Below, in pieces: positions 10,561-23,299 of a stretch of 64,000 nucleotides of DNA. Every line of letters starts with the position of its first letter. The first letter of the stretch is position 1. Origin of the DNA: Zychaea mexicana (Eukaryota > Mucoromycota > Mucoromycetes > Mucorales > Lichtheimiaceae); the NCBI RefSeq assembly GCF_025766255.1, contig NW_026516844.1, positions 1-64,000 on the forward strand, read 5' to 3'. The position numbers and the translations under genes are program-made. The notes below the pieces were generated by a model that was not told the DNA's origin, searched no databases, and saw nothing but the letters and a program-made list of their open reading frames with translations.

Positions 10561-13260
10561 TTAGTAAACTTGAAGCTCATTTAGAGCAGTCTGTCAGAAT
10601 CCCGGCTAACGTGAAAGATGCTCAACGATTTTTACAAAAAGACCTCAAATGTCATTGATAGCAGATAATCCCAGACTGTGACTTTTCTTATCTGTGACGT
10701 ATCGTAGAGCAACTCCCCAGAAAAAGAGCCAAGGCGTATTTCTTTCTGTTTTCTTTATCTTGTAAATCTTGGCCAAGGAAGCGTCGGACTGGTGTCGTCC
10801 TGTTCGCCGTCAGTCTTGTGATGCAGCCCGGGACGCCCTAAGTGAGAGTGAAGCGCTTTGTCGGGCCCTTGTGCGTTGCAATAGCGACTTCATCAATAGC
10901 GCCGTGCCATAGTAGGGCTTCTCCTTCCTATCGATGTAGAGACCCACCAGCTGTGAACAAATCTGTACAATAAATATCCTTCTCACCCTTTTTTTCTTCT
11001 TGTTTTCATATAACAACCCTCACCTTTGTTTTCTGGATTTATCCTTCCTTGCCCCACCTACCACTCACTACAATAAACCTGTCGCATTTCCTATCTCATA
11101 TATCATGAATACTTGTTCCATATCGCGCGTCGCGTATGCATGATAACACGTGAACACGCCTTTATTTTGGGATCAGTCGACATCAGTTGGGCACGCAGTT
11201 TTTTGGACACGACATCCAATTCAAAATCAGCGACTTTTCATTCTGACATGACTGTAAAAAAACGAGGTTTATGATGGTTGTCGGTATCGTAGGTATTTTT
11301 CTTCAAATTCTAGACCAACTCAGGTTTACGGTGTTGCCTGAATGCTAAGTATTAGTCCCTCCTCTTAAAGTCAACAAACAAAAGGACCATGTCAATAAAT
11401 AGATATGTCAATGGTTGCTTGATCTGCAGGCATAAATGACGTTGAATGCTAATGGGAATGTTATTTATAGGTGCATACTAGGAAATATTGAGTATTATTT
11501 GATGTATCACAAAAGTTGCTAATATTATATGCAGGTTCTTTTCAGGATATGCCAGCGTATGATACATTATCAAGAGAAACATCAGTGAAACTAGTTGCCA
11601 TCGTCAAAAACTGCCACCAATCACTTACTTTTCCTGTCAATTTTAGATCCCATGTGATCTTTTTGAACGAACAAGTGGACGAGTAGTGGTAGATGATTTG
11701 TCGAATGAAATGAAAAGGCTCGATTACACAAAAGAATGCATCATAGCACGCGTATCTGTAGATCATTGCCTATTTTATTATGAAGAACGTTACTGACAAA
11801 AGTCAAGGTCCGAGAAACCACGGAATAGAAAGGCAATACGGGATCCCTTGTACTAAAATGAATCTGACAATAGATGCTGGCTGACACTATGGCGTCTGCT
11901 TTGGTTAATTACCTCGGCTTACTTGTGTGAGGGTATCAGTGGCTTTCAAGGTATACATTTATCATAATGACGTTGATTGCTGAACATTTTCTTATCATCT
12001 CTGGTGGTTAGTCAGATCCTAGAGTTGGCTGCTTAGTAGTGTCGCATTGTAATGCCCCGAAATTTGGCTATAATACGAACATCAAGATACTAACCTCTTC
12101 TTATGTTTTCATGGTAAACTTGCTATGTGCTAGATGATAACTTGATTGGTTTGGCTGTGCATAAGTAGTCAAATCTAGACACTCGCGTCGTAGCGTGGTT
12201 ATGTACAAGCGGTGCTTCGGGCGTAAGTTTGAGGTGTTTATTCTATGATGGCAAGCCACGTGATTTAGAAAGAAGCTGTTAACGCAACTTCCGTGCTGCC
12301 ATAGTATGGTACCCCTACTGCTATAAACCTTTTCCGCTCGATGGAGTTCCAGCATGTTTGAAAAAACTGCCGTCCTCCCGGGTGGGAGTTGGCCCGAGAT
12401 GTATGTAGCTCTCAGCCACGCAGCGTATACCCGCATGCAAGCAAACATGCATACAGGAGCTCTTTCTTTGTGTTTTTCCTTTGGATATATACTGCATTCA
12501 TGTGCGTGCTTAGCACTCAAGTAAGAGTACACGATTTAAAAAAAGAAACTTAAGATGGCGTGTACATATTCCGGCGGTGGCAACAAAAGGAAAAGGTTTC
12601 GACGCACACACACGCCCCAAGATAACGAGGGACAGGGCAGAAACGTTGGCGACTTCCATTTATGTTAGAAAGAGAGTAATGAAGCCGCAAGTCATTTGAC
12701 CCAAGAGAAAGCAAAAAGAAAAGGACTTGTTCAACGTTACACGATTATCATTGCGACGGGCAACACTGTGGCGCCGCCGAGTTCAGAAGCCACAAATGCG
12801 GTGCCTCAGGGTTACCCAAACAACGAATAGCATGATTGGAAATTTCCTGCGGCTGCTCCTGCTGGTCCAACTTGTTGACCTCCTTCACTTACTCCTCTCA
12901 CCCTCGCCAGTTATCCCCAAAAAAGGAGCAGATTATCGACTCAAAATTTCCAGTCTACGTTAAAACGACAGGCTTCCTGCCGGTCGCCACAGAGACAGGC
13001 TGAACCCTGCATGTTTAAATCGGTGTAGAGGCAAAACATAAAAGAGGCCTGAGTTTGTGCTGGAAAAAGTGGGCGGATCCTAAAATCTCAAAGGGCCATC
13101 CACAGCTCATTTTCCGCGTGCTGTGTTGTGCTGCCCAACACGACGACGCTCTTCTCTTCTCTGCTGCTCCTCCTACTCTTCTTTTACTTATTCACACATA
13201 CTTTCTTTAGCACTCGCCCTTTTACTGAGAGAGCTTTTCTCCACTTGTTGTTGATCGAAC

Positions 13261-14715
13261 ATGTCATTGACAAATATAATGGATAGTCCTCCATTGCATC
13301 CAACAGCAGCAACAACAACAACTGCTGCTGCTGCTGCGACTGCGGTGCATCACTCTTACAAACACCATTATTATTCACCTTCGCATTCGCCAAAAGACAA
13401 CAACAAGCACACAAAGCATGACCCGTCTTCGATCCCAGCACTACTCAACAATGATCATCAAGACGAGCAAGACTTTTTACCGACACCAGTAACACCAGTC
13501 AACGGATTTCCGCTACCTTTATCAGCAAGGAGGGAAAGTAATGGGAGCGGTGGTAGGGGCGGCGGCAGCAGCAGCGGCAGCGTCATTTTCGCTATTTCAG
13601 GCGGTGCACAGAGCGATGGCGCTAATAAGCGGTTGAGTAACACGAGCAGCAGCACCACGGCAAATGCGGATAAAAGCTTTATGTGCGGTGAATGTGATCA
13701 AACCTTCACTCGTCCGCACAATCTCAAGTCGCACCTGGCGACCCATTCTCAAGAACGGCCATTCCAGGTAAGCTTTGCACCAATCATCCACTGCTTTGTT
13801 TTGTTTATATCACACCAACACACACTATCTAGTGCGAGATCTGCAACCATCATTTCCGCCGGCAGCACGATTTGAAGCGACACAAAAAGTTGCACACTGG
13901 AGAACGACCCTACGTATGTAAATCGTGTTCTCGGTCCTTTGCTCGTTTAGATGCCCTGAACAGACACCAGCGCGCAGAGGGCGGGTCAGCCTGTACGAAC
14001 GCCAGCTCCAAAAAAGTCAACCATGAAACGAACGTGAGCTCTCAACATCATCATCGACAGCACCAGCAAAAGGTAACGCCACGCCGATGCTTCATACCAG
14101 AGCTGGACATTCCCCATCCAGCCTCTCAGCCACTAGCAGAACAAGCTTATCCACACCCTCCTCCTGCAGCGCCACCTCCTGCGAATCTGCTACCGTCGCC
14201 CAACGTCTTATCCACCCTGCCTGTCTCTGAATCTCCCGATCTTGTCCCTATTCAACCATTTGCTAGAGCTTCTTCCTCCCCCTCCTCCTCCTCCTCTTCT
14301 TCTTCTTCACCGTCATCGTCTTCGTCGCAACCCTCCACTACAGAACCGTATCATCAACGCCATCATCAACGACTACCACAACCTTGGGAGCGCCTAGAGC
14401 AAGAAAACAGTTCACTTCGAGATGAAATTGCAAGGTTACGTGCTGCATGTGAAAAGAAAGATACCCTAGCCTCTGAAGTCCACGACTTGCGCATCGAGGT
14501 AAGACTCTCTCGCTCCCACTTTTATTGCACCCCTGCTTTCTGTTTGCCTTTTCCGCTAGCAATTAAAGATTGATCCGATGTCTGTTGCTATTATTAATAC
14601 TGTTATTGTTGTCTAGAACAAGGTCCTCCGCTCTCTCATCATGGATGCAAAACGCGATCGACCAGACGATGGCATGGGTAATAACGGATCCTACAATAAA
14701 CGCCATCGATCATAA
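13261..14715 (+). CDS. C2H2 zinc-finger transcription factor, Crz1-like
   Basis: Exons 13261-13767, 13833-14498 and 14617-14715 give 423 residues with phase 0 at both junctions. Three consecutive C2H2 fingers span about residues 141-225: CGECDQTFTRPHNLKSHLATH, CEICNHHFRRQHDLKRHKKLH, and CKSCSRSFARLDALNRHQRAE. The TRPHNLKSH, RQHDLKRH and ARLDALNRH recognition helices and the order of the three fingers match the Crz1/PrzA family, effectors of calcineurin in calcium and cell-wall stress. The N-terminus is rich in Thr/Ala, His and Gly/Ser; the middle is Pro/Ser-rich. The C-terminus has a leucine-spaced helix (WERLEQENSSLRDEIARLR onward) that continues across intron 2 into NKVLRSLIMDAK, suggesting a coiled coil. 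I saw no clear PxIxIT calcineurin-docking motif, so calcium control is inferred from the fingers only. Acts in the nucleus. Confidence 0.85.
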
Positions 14716-14959
14716 ACATCGATACCTCAATAGATTCATACTTCCCTCCTAGCCCCTCTTCTTATTACTAAACACATCCCCTCTACTATTACTACTACCA
14801 CTTACTACTTACAGAGCATTACGTCATTGTTGTTACCCACATCCTCATTCCTTTCCTTTTCAGCAAAAGAGAGAAAAACCAAAATATAGCGCTCATTGAA
14901 AACACATAAAGTGATAATAAAAAGTTTGTTTTACATACTCTAATTCTTTACAATACGTT

Positions 14960-17253
14960 CTATACAAAAATTGGACATCTCCATATCTCGTCAATGTCAT
15001 CCTGTCCGAGCGGATTGGTCTGGCTTTCTTCTGCGGCCTTCAACGCGTCTTGTACATATATCGGGTCGCGCATTCCGGTGAATACAGTTCCGACTTGTTC
15101 GTGCGCTAGTAGGAGTCGTAGTACCTTGACCGACAAAGGCGAGTATAAACCGTGTCCGTTTTGCTTGCTCAGAGTAGGACTGAGTGCGTTCAAGATGCGG
15201 TCCAGCTCGCTATTCTTGCGCAGCGTGTCAATGTATGCATATCCCACAATATCATCTGCCAAAACGCGCACACTCTGTAATGCATGCCATGCATACATGC
15301 AAAAAGAAACAGTCAGCCGTCGAAATTCAACCCCTCTTTTTGTCCCCTTATTTACCTCGCGATATTCATTGATCCAATCATCAAATGCATGCACTCGATC
15401 GTCTTCAAGCTCGGCGGCATAGTTCTCTAGTATCTTGATGTCCTTCTCGACAGCTGGCAATACTTGCTGAGACAAGTAGTGCCGTGCTGCAAAATGGTTT
15501 TGAGATAGACGTGACAGATTTTCGGAAAGGACCTATTCATTACATTCTTTCGTTAATAAGCAATTTGTCCACTCGACCCTTATTTCTCTCCCCTTGCACC
15601 TTGCATATAAAAAAAGAATTACTGCGCCATTTACCTGACCCCATACAAACTTTGCAGTTAGGCTATCCTCTTGTAGAGGTACTGTACATTGGTAAAAACG
15701 AGCTATTTTTAGCAAATAGTTGAACCACCCCACAACAAATAATTTGCTTGAACGGAACAACTTACATTCAGAAAGCATATCTGACTCCAAGGTCGAAACT
15801 TTATCGAATGACTTTGACATTTTATCCATCAGTTCACGTTCACCTTTGCGAAAGAAAACATTAGTTTAATGCTTCTCCAGGTCACGCATGTAAACGATCC
15901 CATAATCCACAACCTGTGGAAAAACTCACTTGAACGCGACCCTTCGGTATCACCGCCACCCAGTGCATGATTCACTAATACGCGGATTTGTCCATTTGCG
16001 ATAGCGTTTAGAGGACGATTGGTCATTAGGTGGATGCCGTTCTCCTTGATAAAATGTCATCAGTACACAAGCTCTTTTTTACACACATCCCACCTGTTTA
16101 AATACTATTTTAAAGTAGTAGTCTACCTTGGCGATATCGCTCACAGTTTTGCTACCATCAGCAACGGCTACTTCGCGCTCAAAAATGTTAAAAGGTGCCT
16201 CCACAGCAACGAAATTGTCAGGTTTTGAGCAAGCATCGAGTACTTGAGATAAAGAGACATGGTCCACTGCTGATGGTAACGCCATGGTATTTGAACATAA
16301 GCCATATCCTCCAATTGTACCTGGAAGGGTGATCATTCATCCACTTTTAGTAATGCAATTCCAGGAGAAGACTCGTCATCTTTCATTAGCTTACCATTAG
16401 CCACTTGTGCGTCGAGATATTTGAAAGTTTCGCCTAGATCTTTGTATAATTGGGTGGAGCTATAACCCTAAACAAGCAAGCCCCTTTCAGCATATCAATA
16501 CTCCCAATAAAAGTTGCTTTTCTATTATGTCTTACCCTATTCTTTGCCATCAACATGCGCTCCGGGCCATTGATCATAAAGATATCGAGTTTATCCGTCT
16601 TGAGCCTCTCTAACGATTTTGAGATCTGGCTTTCAATGACCTTGGCTGACACGGCGTGGAAACTCTTGTCATTGATTTTTACGTAGTCTTTGTTTTCGTC
16701 GAAGCCTTCAACGTCGGTAGCAGACAAGTAGCCCGCTTTTGTCACTACCGTCAAGTTCTGTATACATGCGATAAAGTAATTTAGCCTGCTTTTCCTCTCA
16801 ATAAATTTCTTAATCTTATTCTTTTAAAAGCAACATATAAACAGTTTTAGTGCTTATTACTTGCGTTTCGATCCATTTCACCTGACGCCACCATTGCCTG
16901 CACAGTGTCGCCAATCAATGCCTCGGACGATCCTAAAATAAAAATATTGACGAGTTGAGTAAAGTTGGAATGGAGGAGGGCATTGGTGGAGTACGTGCGA
17001 GCGAAAGGATCCAACTGTTCCTATTACCATTCTGGAAGTTGGAAGCGGTATCGACAATGTTTATTCCTGCTAGAAGCCCTTGCCGTAAAGCTTGCTCGTG
17101 CTTGCCTTGCCCCTTAGACACACGGTACGCGCCGAAACCTAAACGCGTTACTTGACGAGCCATTTTTGGAATGACTGCTGTTGGTAGCTTTGCTTGTGTG
17201 GTGGTGGATACATGACGACGCGCTTGTTGAATGAAATGTTGCTGTAGCGTCAT
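14960..17253 (-). CDS. Atypical aldo/keto reductase-like protein, probably mitochondrial
   Basis: Ten exons on the minus strand: 17253-17028, 16932-16865, 16757-16536, 16467-16395, 16320-16127, 16044-15930, 15843-15766, 15681-15635, 15532-15356, 15274-14960; 504 residues. The intron after 16865 must begin GC (GCAAGT) for the frame to hold; the others are GT-AG. The N-terminus FIQQARRHVSTTTQAK is basic and Ser/Thr-rich, like a mitochondrial presequence. The barrel opens with RLGFGAYRV, GINIVDTASNF and SSEALIG, then VVTKAGYL and the strand LDIFMINGPERM. Aldo/keto reductases use Asp, Tyr, Lys and His. Here Asp (VDTA) and Lys (VTKAG) are present, but the Tyr position is Phe (SNFQNG) and the His position is Asn (FMINGPE). 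The ~200-residue C-terminal extension is helical and lacks named motifs. Likely a non-reductase or altered-chemistry member. Confidence 0.8.
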
Positions 17254-18458
17254 TTTTTAAAGTTTTTGGCAAATAATTAAAAAAAAATGCGAGGTGTGCT
17301 CAAAAGTTTAGGAAACCCATGTGACCGCGCGTCGTAGTGTGTGGCTCGACTGATCATCCCCACCCAAGCAGATGAGCGCATTTCAAATATATGTCGACAT
17401 GATACCGGTGCGTTGCTATCACGTAGATATAACAAATCGTTGTGAACACATCTTTCCACCATGTATTCTCGGTCGAGAATCGGCGAGAAAATTTAACAAG
17501 AGTAACGATACACCTTTCATCAGTCATAAACTCCTCTTTATCAGTACGATATATCGGCCCAGACCCTTCTAGTTCTTGGTCTTTTTTCATTCCTCTTCTT
17601 TACCACAACATCCATTACACAAAGGAAAGGTCTCCTTAATTCTGCATAGGATACTATGATCATGTCTGTTCGTCGTTTTTTTTTTGTTGGCCAAGGAGGG
17701 AGAGTATGTCGAAACTTCTTACTATTCGAAAACAAGGCATCTCGAATTCCCCCTTTTTGCTTGCAGCAGGAAAACGAGTATGTAGTAAAACGCATTCTTA
17801 CAGCCGAAATGGGTAGAACTAGTCCCGCGCCTCCGTAATGTCCCCTTAACGACCATGTTGGCAAATCGCATATGCGTGTGCCAATTAGTGACTGGCGGGT
17901 GCCACATATTGCGCATAGAACCGATATTTCTGTAAGGACAAGAATGCGATATGGCGTGATGGGCTGGGTTGAAAAAAAAAAGTCAAGCGCATTGTTGTTG
18001 GTTCCTCTGAGGTCAAGACTCGTCCACATTAATATGCATCAGCGTGGTAGTATTTGCTCACCAGGATTGTCAAAGATAGGGGTGAAGGTAAGTAGCGTGC
18101 AAAAGAGTATCTATTCTCGGCGCCATCCTTGTTGTTGGGTGCAAATTTAAGGCGATAACATAGGGGGCAAATAGCGGATTGGATAGGGCGGAAGAGGAAA
18201 ATGAATGGGACTGGGAGGAGAAATAGACTATGAAAGAAGAAAAGGAGTCGACGTTTTTCACGGATCCAAGAAGAGAGAAAAGGGGGTTTGTCCGTTCAAG
18301 ATATACAACCCGCCTACGATTGCTTATAGAGCTTGCAAGTAGCTCTTCTTGGGTCAACCCCTGACTTGGCAGTGCAAAATATATAAATGGACCAAGCGAC
18401 TCATGGATGAAGCGTTAGTCTTTTCCCATATCCACTCAAACAAAGCCACACTACAAAC
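17254..18458. other. Intergenic region
   Basis: Holds the 5' flanks of the aldo/keto reductase (-) and the secreted-protein gene (+). A 162-codon minus-strand ORF at 17541-18029 has no recognisable content and is treated as chance. A TATA box lies at 18379. Confidence 0.45.
18379..18388 (+). promoter_or_regulatory. TATA box of the first secreted-peptide gene
   Basis: ATATATAAAT, about 80 bp before the ATG at 18459; the paralogue at 20600 has a matching element at a similar distance. Confidence 0.55.
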
Positions 18459-18808
18459 ATGAAGTTCTCACAAGTTCTCGCTCTTTTCGCCGTCCTTGCT
18501 GTCTCTGTCAGCGCCTGCAATGATAAGACCAAGCACAGCGGCAACCAGATCCAGCAAGCCAACAACAACGGTGCACGAGTGAACGATGCCAGTGGCAACA
18601 CCATTGTAAGTTTCTTGCTTCTTTCTCTCGCTCTTTGATACTTTAGGGCTACAAAAACCTACGATGCATACATTGTACTACTTCTTTGTGCTAAAATATG
18701 CTTCTTTGAATGCTGCTGTAGGGTCTCAACAACCTTGCCCAGGAAGGAGTCCAAGTCGGCACTTCCGACGAGTCGAATGTCCAAATCTCCCAGTCGCAAG
18801 GCGCGTAG
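18459..18808 (+). CDS. Small secreted protein, paralogue A
   Basis: Exons 18459-18605 and 18722-18808 (phase 0, GT-AG) encode 77 residues. The N-terminus MKFSQVLALFAVLAVSVSA is a clear secretory signal peptide, with cleavage expected after the SA at residues 18-19. The mature peptide (~58 residues) is rich in Asn, Gln, Ser and Gly (QIQQANNNGARVNDASGN), has one Cys at most and no known fold. It shares signal peptide, intron position and phase, exon-2 start (GLN/GVN), and parts of the 3' UTR with the gene at 20600, so the two arose by tandem duplication. Family and role are unknown; composition suggests a wall-associated or disordered extracellular peptide rather than an enzyme. Confidence 0.8.
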
Positions 18809-20599
18809 ATTATCAACTTTGTAATTCGTCGACCAGGTCTACCCTTTTTCTTGCGGATGCTATTTTGCATTTGTTTATCCAGCAAAAAGCCATAGCATAG
18901 TATAATTCCTCATTGTCTTGTCTATTATATTATTGTTTGGATTATCCGCCTTGTTTGGATCTGTAAAGATGCAGTCCATAGTAGTAATAGCATAATAAAC
19001 ATATTTACAACATTCCACATCAAAGATGATAATTTGCTCTTCTCTATTATACAAACTTCTCCGCTATCCTTAACATAAAATCGTCAGTCTCCAATAACAG
19101 TTATTGCAAAGGACTTTAGGTTATACTTTATATCGATACTTGCATTTCTTTGTCACTCAGTAGGGCTACAGGAGCTTACACGGACGGTACTGATTGTTGC
19201 AAAATGATATTAACAACCGCCAAGTTACACAACCACACTCTTGTCATAGATGCATTGTCCAAGCACATATTCGCAGTCATCAAGACCATTCAACTTCGAT
19301 GGGATAATCACACGAGACAAAGAAGCAAAGGGGGATGCAGACCGGAGAAACATGAATGAAATAGAAAGGAATGCTTGAAATGGGTGTATAACTGGATTTG
19401 CAAAGTGTATTACAGAAGAGTATCTACTAGTAGCTAAAAATCGATACATACACAATGTACATACAGTACTTCTTTTTTTGTCGCTTCCGCCGTCAATCGG
19501 TATGACATCCCATTATGTAAAAAAGAAACCATGTACTGCTAAGTAGATTCTATTCAGAAAAAGAGGTTTGACTGCGGGTTCTCCAAGATGGCCATCCTGC
19601 GTTTGCTCGCTCTTCTGACGGATTTCGGGAGGACCTGTTACTCGAGAGTCATTATTTCACTTTGACGTCTCCTTGGTGTGACTGGACTGTAGTACATACT
19701 ATGCAGTAGTAGCCCAGTAACTGATTTGTGCAATAGCTATACGTAAGCTGCATTTAGAAAGATTCCCCTGCATGAAATAAAGATCATAACATCATTCGAT
19801 GCCGAGTGAGCAGAGTTCTCATTTTGGTAACTCCATATAGTGCAACAGGTTGTAAAAACATAGTGCGCCATTTCTTTGTTCCTTTAAGCCGTGTAAAAAC
19901 CTCCTGCTGCCATGAAATATGAATTTCCTAAAGACGTTGTTTCCGCTAAATTATATCCGAGTACTGTACAAAGGGGTGGGAACTGCTTCTTGAGGATCTA
20001 GACTTTCTGAGAGCTGCTCACAAATCTTTGATTCTCGAAAAGGAGAGAAGAGGTGTAGGCGATTCAAGTTCATCCGTTACGTTCATGTACAAAGAATAGT
20101 TCGACTCCGAGTCCTAATTGCGCAGTAAGAACGATGACGATGATAGACACATGCCCCTTCTTGTGTGTGCATAAAAAAAGGGTGAAAATAGTAGTGGTAG
20201 AGCGGAGCGTGTAAGTTGCTCTGCGCCCCATCCTTCTTGAAGGATCTAAACGAGCCATGGCAACGGAGACTCCTTTTCTATTATCAGCAAGATGATTAAG
20301 GAGTGTTTTTTCTCTTTAAACGGGGTAAACAGCCTCATCCAATAATGTGTATGCCCAAGCGTCTTTTTCTCTCTCCCGTTGACCCCGTCCTGCATGTGTC
20401 TCCTCGAACAACAACATTGAAGCTCATCAAAGTAATAAGCTCAGCAAACTGGCCAAACTTTGACGTTATATTAGAACGAATTTGAACGTATATGAGAACG
20501 AATTTGAACGTCAAAAAAAAAGATATATAAACACAAGGTATCGACTAGCCATCGAACATTATCTCATCAATCACACCAAGCAATCTCAATCAATCAATC
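18809..20599. other. Spacer between the two secreted-peptide genes
   Basis: 1.8 kb without a convincing gene. The first ~150 bp is the 3' UTR shared with the paralogue (ATTGTTTGGATTATCCGCCT block near 18935). Just before the second gene, GAACG(A)ATTTGAACGT repeats twice at 20475-20512. Confidence 0.5.
20522..20532 (+). promoter_or_regulatory. TATA box of the second secreted-peptide gene
   Basis: GATATATAAAC about 75 bp before the ATG at 20600, mirroring the first gene. A doubled GAACGAATTTGAACGT element lies immediately upstream. Confidence 0.55.
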
Positions 20600-20937
20600 A
20601 TGAAGGCCTCCTACATCCTCGCTCTTTTCGCTGTCCTTGCCGTCTCCGCCAGCGCCAATCAAGCTAAGGACAACCAATACCAATCCGCTGACAACACTGC
20701 AGCCCAACTTACAAACAACGGCCAAAACACTGTCGTAAGTAGCATTTGTTGACCTTCTCCCTCTATTTCATGCTTACCATGATCAATGTGCACATCTATC
20801 TACGTTGACGCTCATCCTTCATTTATTTTTTCCCTATCACTACTCAGGGTGTCAACGGTGCTCTTGGCGAAGGTGTCGGTGTCCTTGCCAGCAAGGAGCA
20901 GACAGGCACTGTCGTCCAGACACAGAACAAAGACTAG
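20600..20937 (+). CDS. Small secreted protein, paralogue B
   Basis: Exons 20600-20734 and 20848-20937 (phase 0) encode 74 residues. MKASYILALFAVLAVSASA is a signal peptide nearly identical in its core (LALFAVLAVS) to paralogue A. The mature part (about 55 residues) is polar: NQYQSADNTAAQLTNNGQN, then GVNGALGEGVGVLASKEQ, and it has no Cys, so disulfides are not involved. The 3' UTR repeats the ATTGTTTGGATGATCCGCC block of paralogue A. Mature sequences have diverged much more than the signal peptides and flanks, which is common in secreted, fast-evolving peptides. Function unknown. Confidence 0.8.
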
Positions 20938-23299
20938 CTCTACCCTAGTTTTTAATATTTTGCGGACGCTGTTTTAATTCTCCTTTTCCCCCCATTGCAA
21001 AGAGCCATATAGTATAACCTCCACTTATATTGTTTGGATGATCCGCCTTGTTAGGACTCGCTAACTATTTAAAGCAGTCCGTAGTAATCGAATACATACG
21101 TTTTCTCCTTATACCTGCTGTATCTACAACTTTTTGCTTTTTGATGGTGGTGGTTTATGGTTTTCTTTTGTGCAAGTTATATTTCATCATATATGCTTTA
21201 GATGAGGATGTAGCACCATGGTCTTTGGCTTAAGCCTTTAGGAAAGCGGGAAGAAAGCCTTTTAGTTCGTAATGATGGTTGAACTTAATGTTGAATATGA
21301 TTTATTGCACAGATGCGCGCTTTCAAAGAAAATTGACAAATGTATTATCAAGTTTTGCGCGTACTTGTACCTTCCTTAAATACATAATTGGCTTCAGAAC
21401 ACTCCCCCCCTCCCTGAGGTGGGTTTTTGCCACGAGTGATTATGCTACTGTTCGTAGTAAAAGAAGACGACGTACGTAGATGAGGAGAAATTGCACAGTT
21501 ATGACCATTATAAATTGTGTGGAAATGACTTACACGAAAGGATCCGTATATATCTACTTCATAGCTTTTACTATTTCGTAACTATCATGGTGCGCTATGT
21601 GCATATATACTTTATAGATGCAAATGTCGCATAACGTTAAAACGCGTTATGCTGCTTTATTTACAATTGTGGCCAACCAAAGAATACGTATGCATATTCC
21701 TTCAGTTAACAATGAGCATTGAACGTCGTCATTAAAGTGACACCAACTAGCGCTGAAGGCAACAGCGGAAATTGGTTATATCCTATGCATATGACGATCA
21801 CGATTAATGGAGGCTCATACGTTCTTGTGGTAATAGCCTGCAGCACATTACTTGATATAGTTTCCGTACTGACACATATGTCAAATAGAACCGTTGTTCT
21901 GTTAGATTCCATGCAATTAATTGTATTTTACAAGGCAGTATGAGTATATGCTCTTTGTAGACGTGATACTAGCTGGAGCATAGAGTTGTAGCAGCCAAGG
22001 CAGTACAATTCAAATAGTAAAGGATTTCTGCTCAGATCGATTAAAGGATAAGATTCGCTCGTTGATCAATGCATTATGCACTATCCGTTGCTTAGCAAAG
22101 TCCTCTTTTGTTGCCACGGTGAAACATCACATCATACGCATAAACCTTGCATCAACCCTGTCTACAATATGCGTTTACCTATAAGCGTATCCACAAGATA
22201 TAACATGGACAAGATTGCAATATATCGTTTATGGCCTTTGAGTCTTTTTAAGCCCGTCTGCTAAATAGAGAAAGAAGGAGGAAGACGCCTAAAAAATAGG
22301 TATATTTGTCATGTGAACTCGTTTTTTGTTTGTTTTGCCGAAATACAACTTTGTTTACTTCCATCCTGTTTTACACATATGTGCGGAAAGCTCAAGCTTC
22401 ATATCTACTGTCGAGAAAGAAAGGCTGATTTTGTTGCATGATCAATTTGGAGAGATGTTTCCATAAAGATATCACGCGTTCGATGGACATTGAAAGAAAA
22501 GAGAAAGGCAACATGAAGGAGTTAAACAATTAGTTACTGCCGATTAAGTACCAGCAACAATGCTAAATATGAAACAGCAGTTAATGTAGAGTGGCGTTAC
22601 TCTATACTATGGGAGTGAGTCACGCTGTTTCTTGTGTGACCGCAACACAGCAACAGTCATGATGTGGTAAAGCACGATCGGCAATGATAGATGGTGTCGC
22701 ATCAAAACCACGCGAAGGCCCTTGTTTCGATTTTTCTGTGCGCTATCGCGGGAGATCAAGAAGAATATAGCAAGCTATCCAGTGCTTAAGGTAAAAAGTC
22801 CGTGTTATCTCCAGCAGATAAATATGATCTTTAGATGTGATTGGTGCATGGTATCTAAGTCCTGTTTATGGATATATCCCGCTTCAACTTATTTTTCTTC
22901 TTCTTCAGTAGGTGCCGCTGTCTGAAATGCATACATATATGCGTCGGCATAAAGCATAAAGGCAATGACGCGTCCTATGCAATACGATGGGACGGTTGAA
23001 CGGGTCCATACAGTATGTCAAAAAGAGGAGCAAAGGTGGTCCAACAATGCGGGAGACAGAAAAAGAGACTTAGATGATCATCGATAAAAAAAACTTGGGA
23101 CGATCGTACTAAAGCCCGCATGGGTTTCTATCGGCGTCATCGCGTTTATTTTTTTCTAGGAGGCGCGAGCGCGTGCGAGAGAGCGAGACACCAGCAAGAA
23201 AGGCGGGGGGGGGGGTGTAAGATCCCATATAAAATGCTGAGTTTCTGAAATTTTCCGCTATCGTTCTTCTTTTTCCCACTTTTTATACTCTCCACCAAA
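20938..23299. other. Intergenic region upstream of enolase
   Basis: No gene seen. Its last 80 bp holds the enolase promoter: TATA box near 23227 and a CT-rich leader (CTTCTTTTTCCCAC). Confidence 0.5.
23227..23234 (+). promoter_or_regulatory. TATA box of enolase
   Basis: ATATAAAA at 23227-23234, about 70 bp before the ATG, followed by a pyrimidine-rich leader, as in highly expressed fungal glycolytic genes. Confidence 0.6.

Larger units (their letters stand above)
6865..13260. other. 6.4-kb gene-poor region
   Basis: No confident gene on either strand. It contains a tandem duplication (7533-7825), a zinc-knuckle transposon remnant (about 10080-10560), an isolated 77-codon ORF at 8335-8568 (+) of unknown content, and a CT-rich leader (13140-13260) in front of the zinc-finger gene. 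The remaining ORFs look like chance ORFs. Confidence 0.5.

Noticed and set aside
10700..10910. Short plus-strand frame AKEASDWCRPV...SDFINSAVP
   Set aside because: 48 codons without ATG or splice support; may be a relic but cannot be assigned.
12101..12532. 143-codon minus-strand ORF
   Set aside because: No recognised motif, no splice partners, composition like intergenic DNA; the opposite strand only faintly resembles a YVALS motif.
17541..18029. 162-codon minus-strand ORF
   Set aside because: Unremarkable composition, stops in all flanking frames and no family resemblance.
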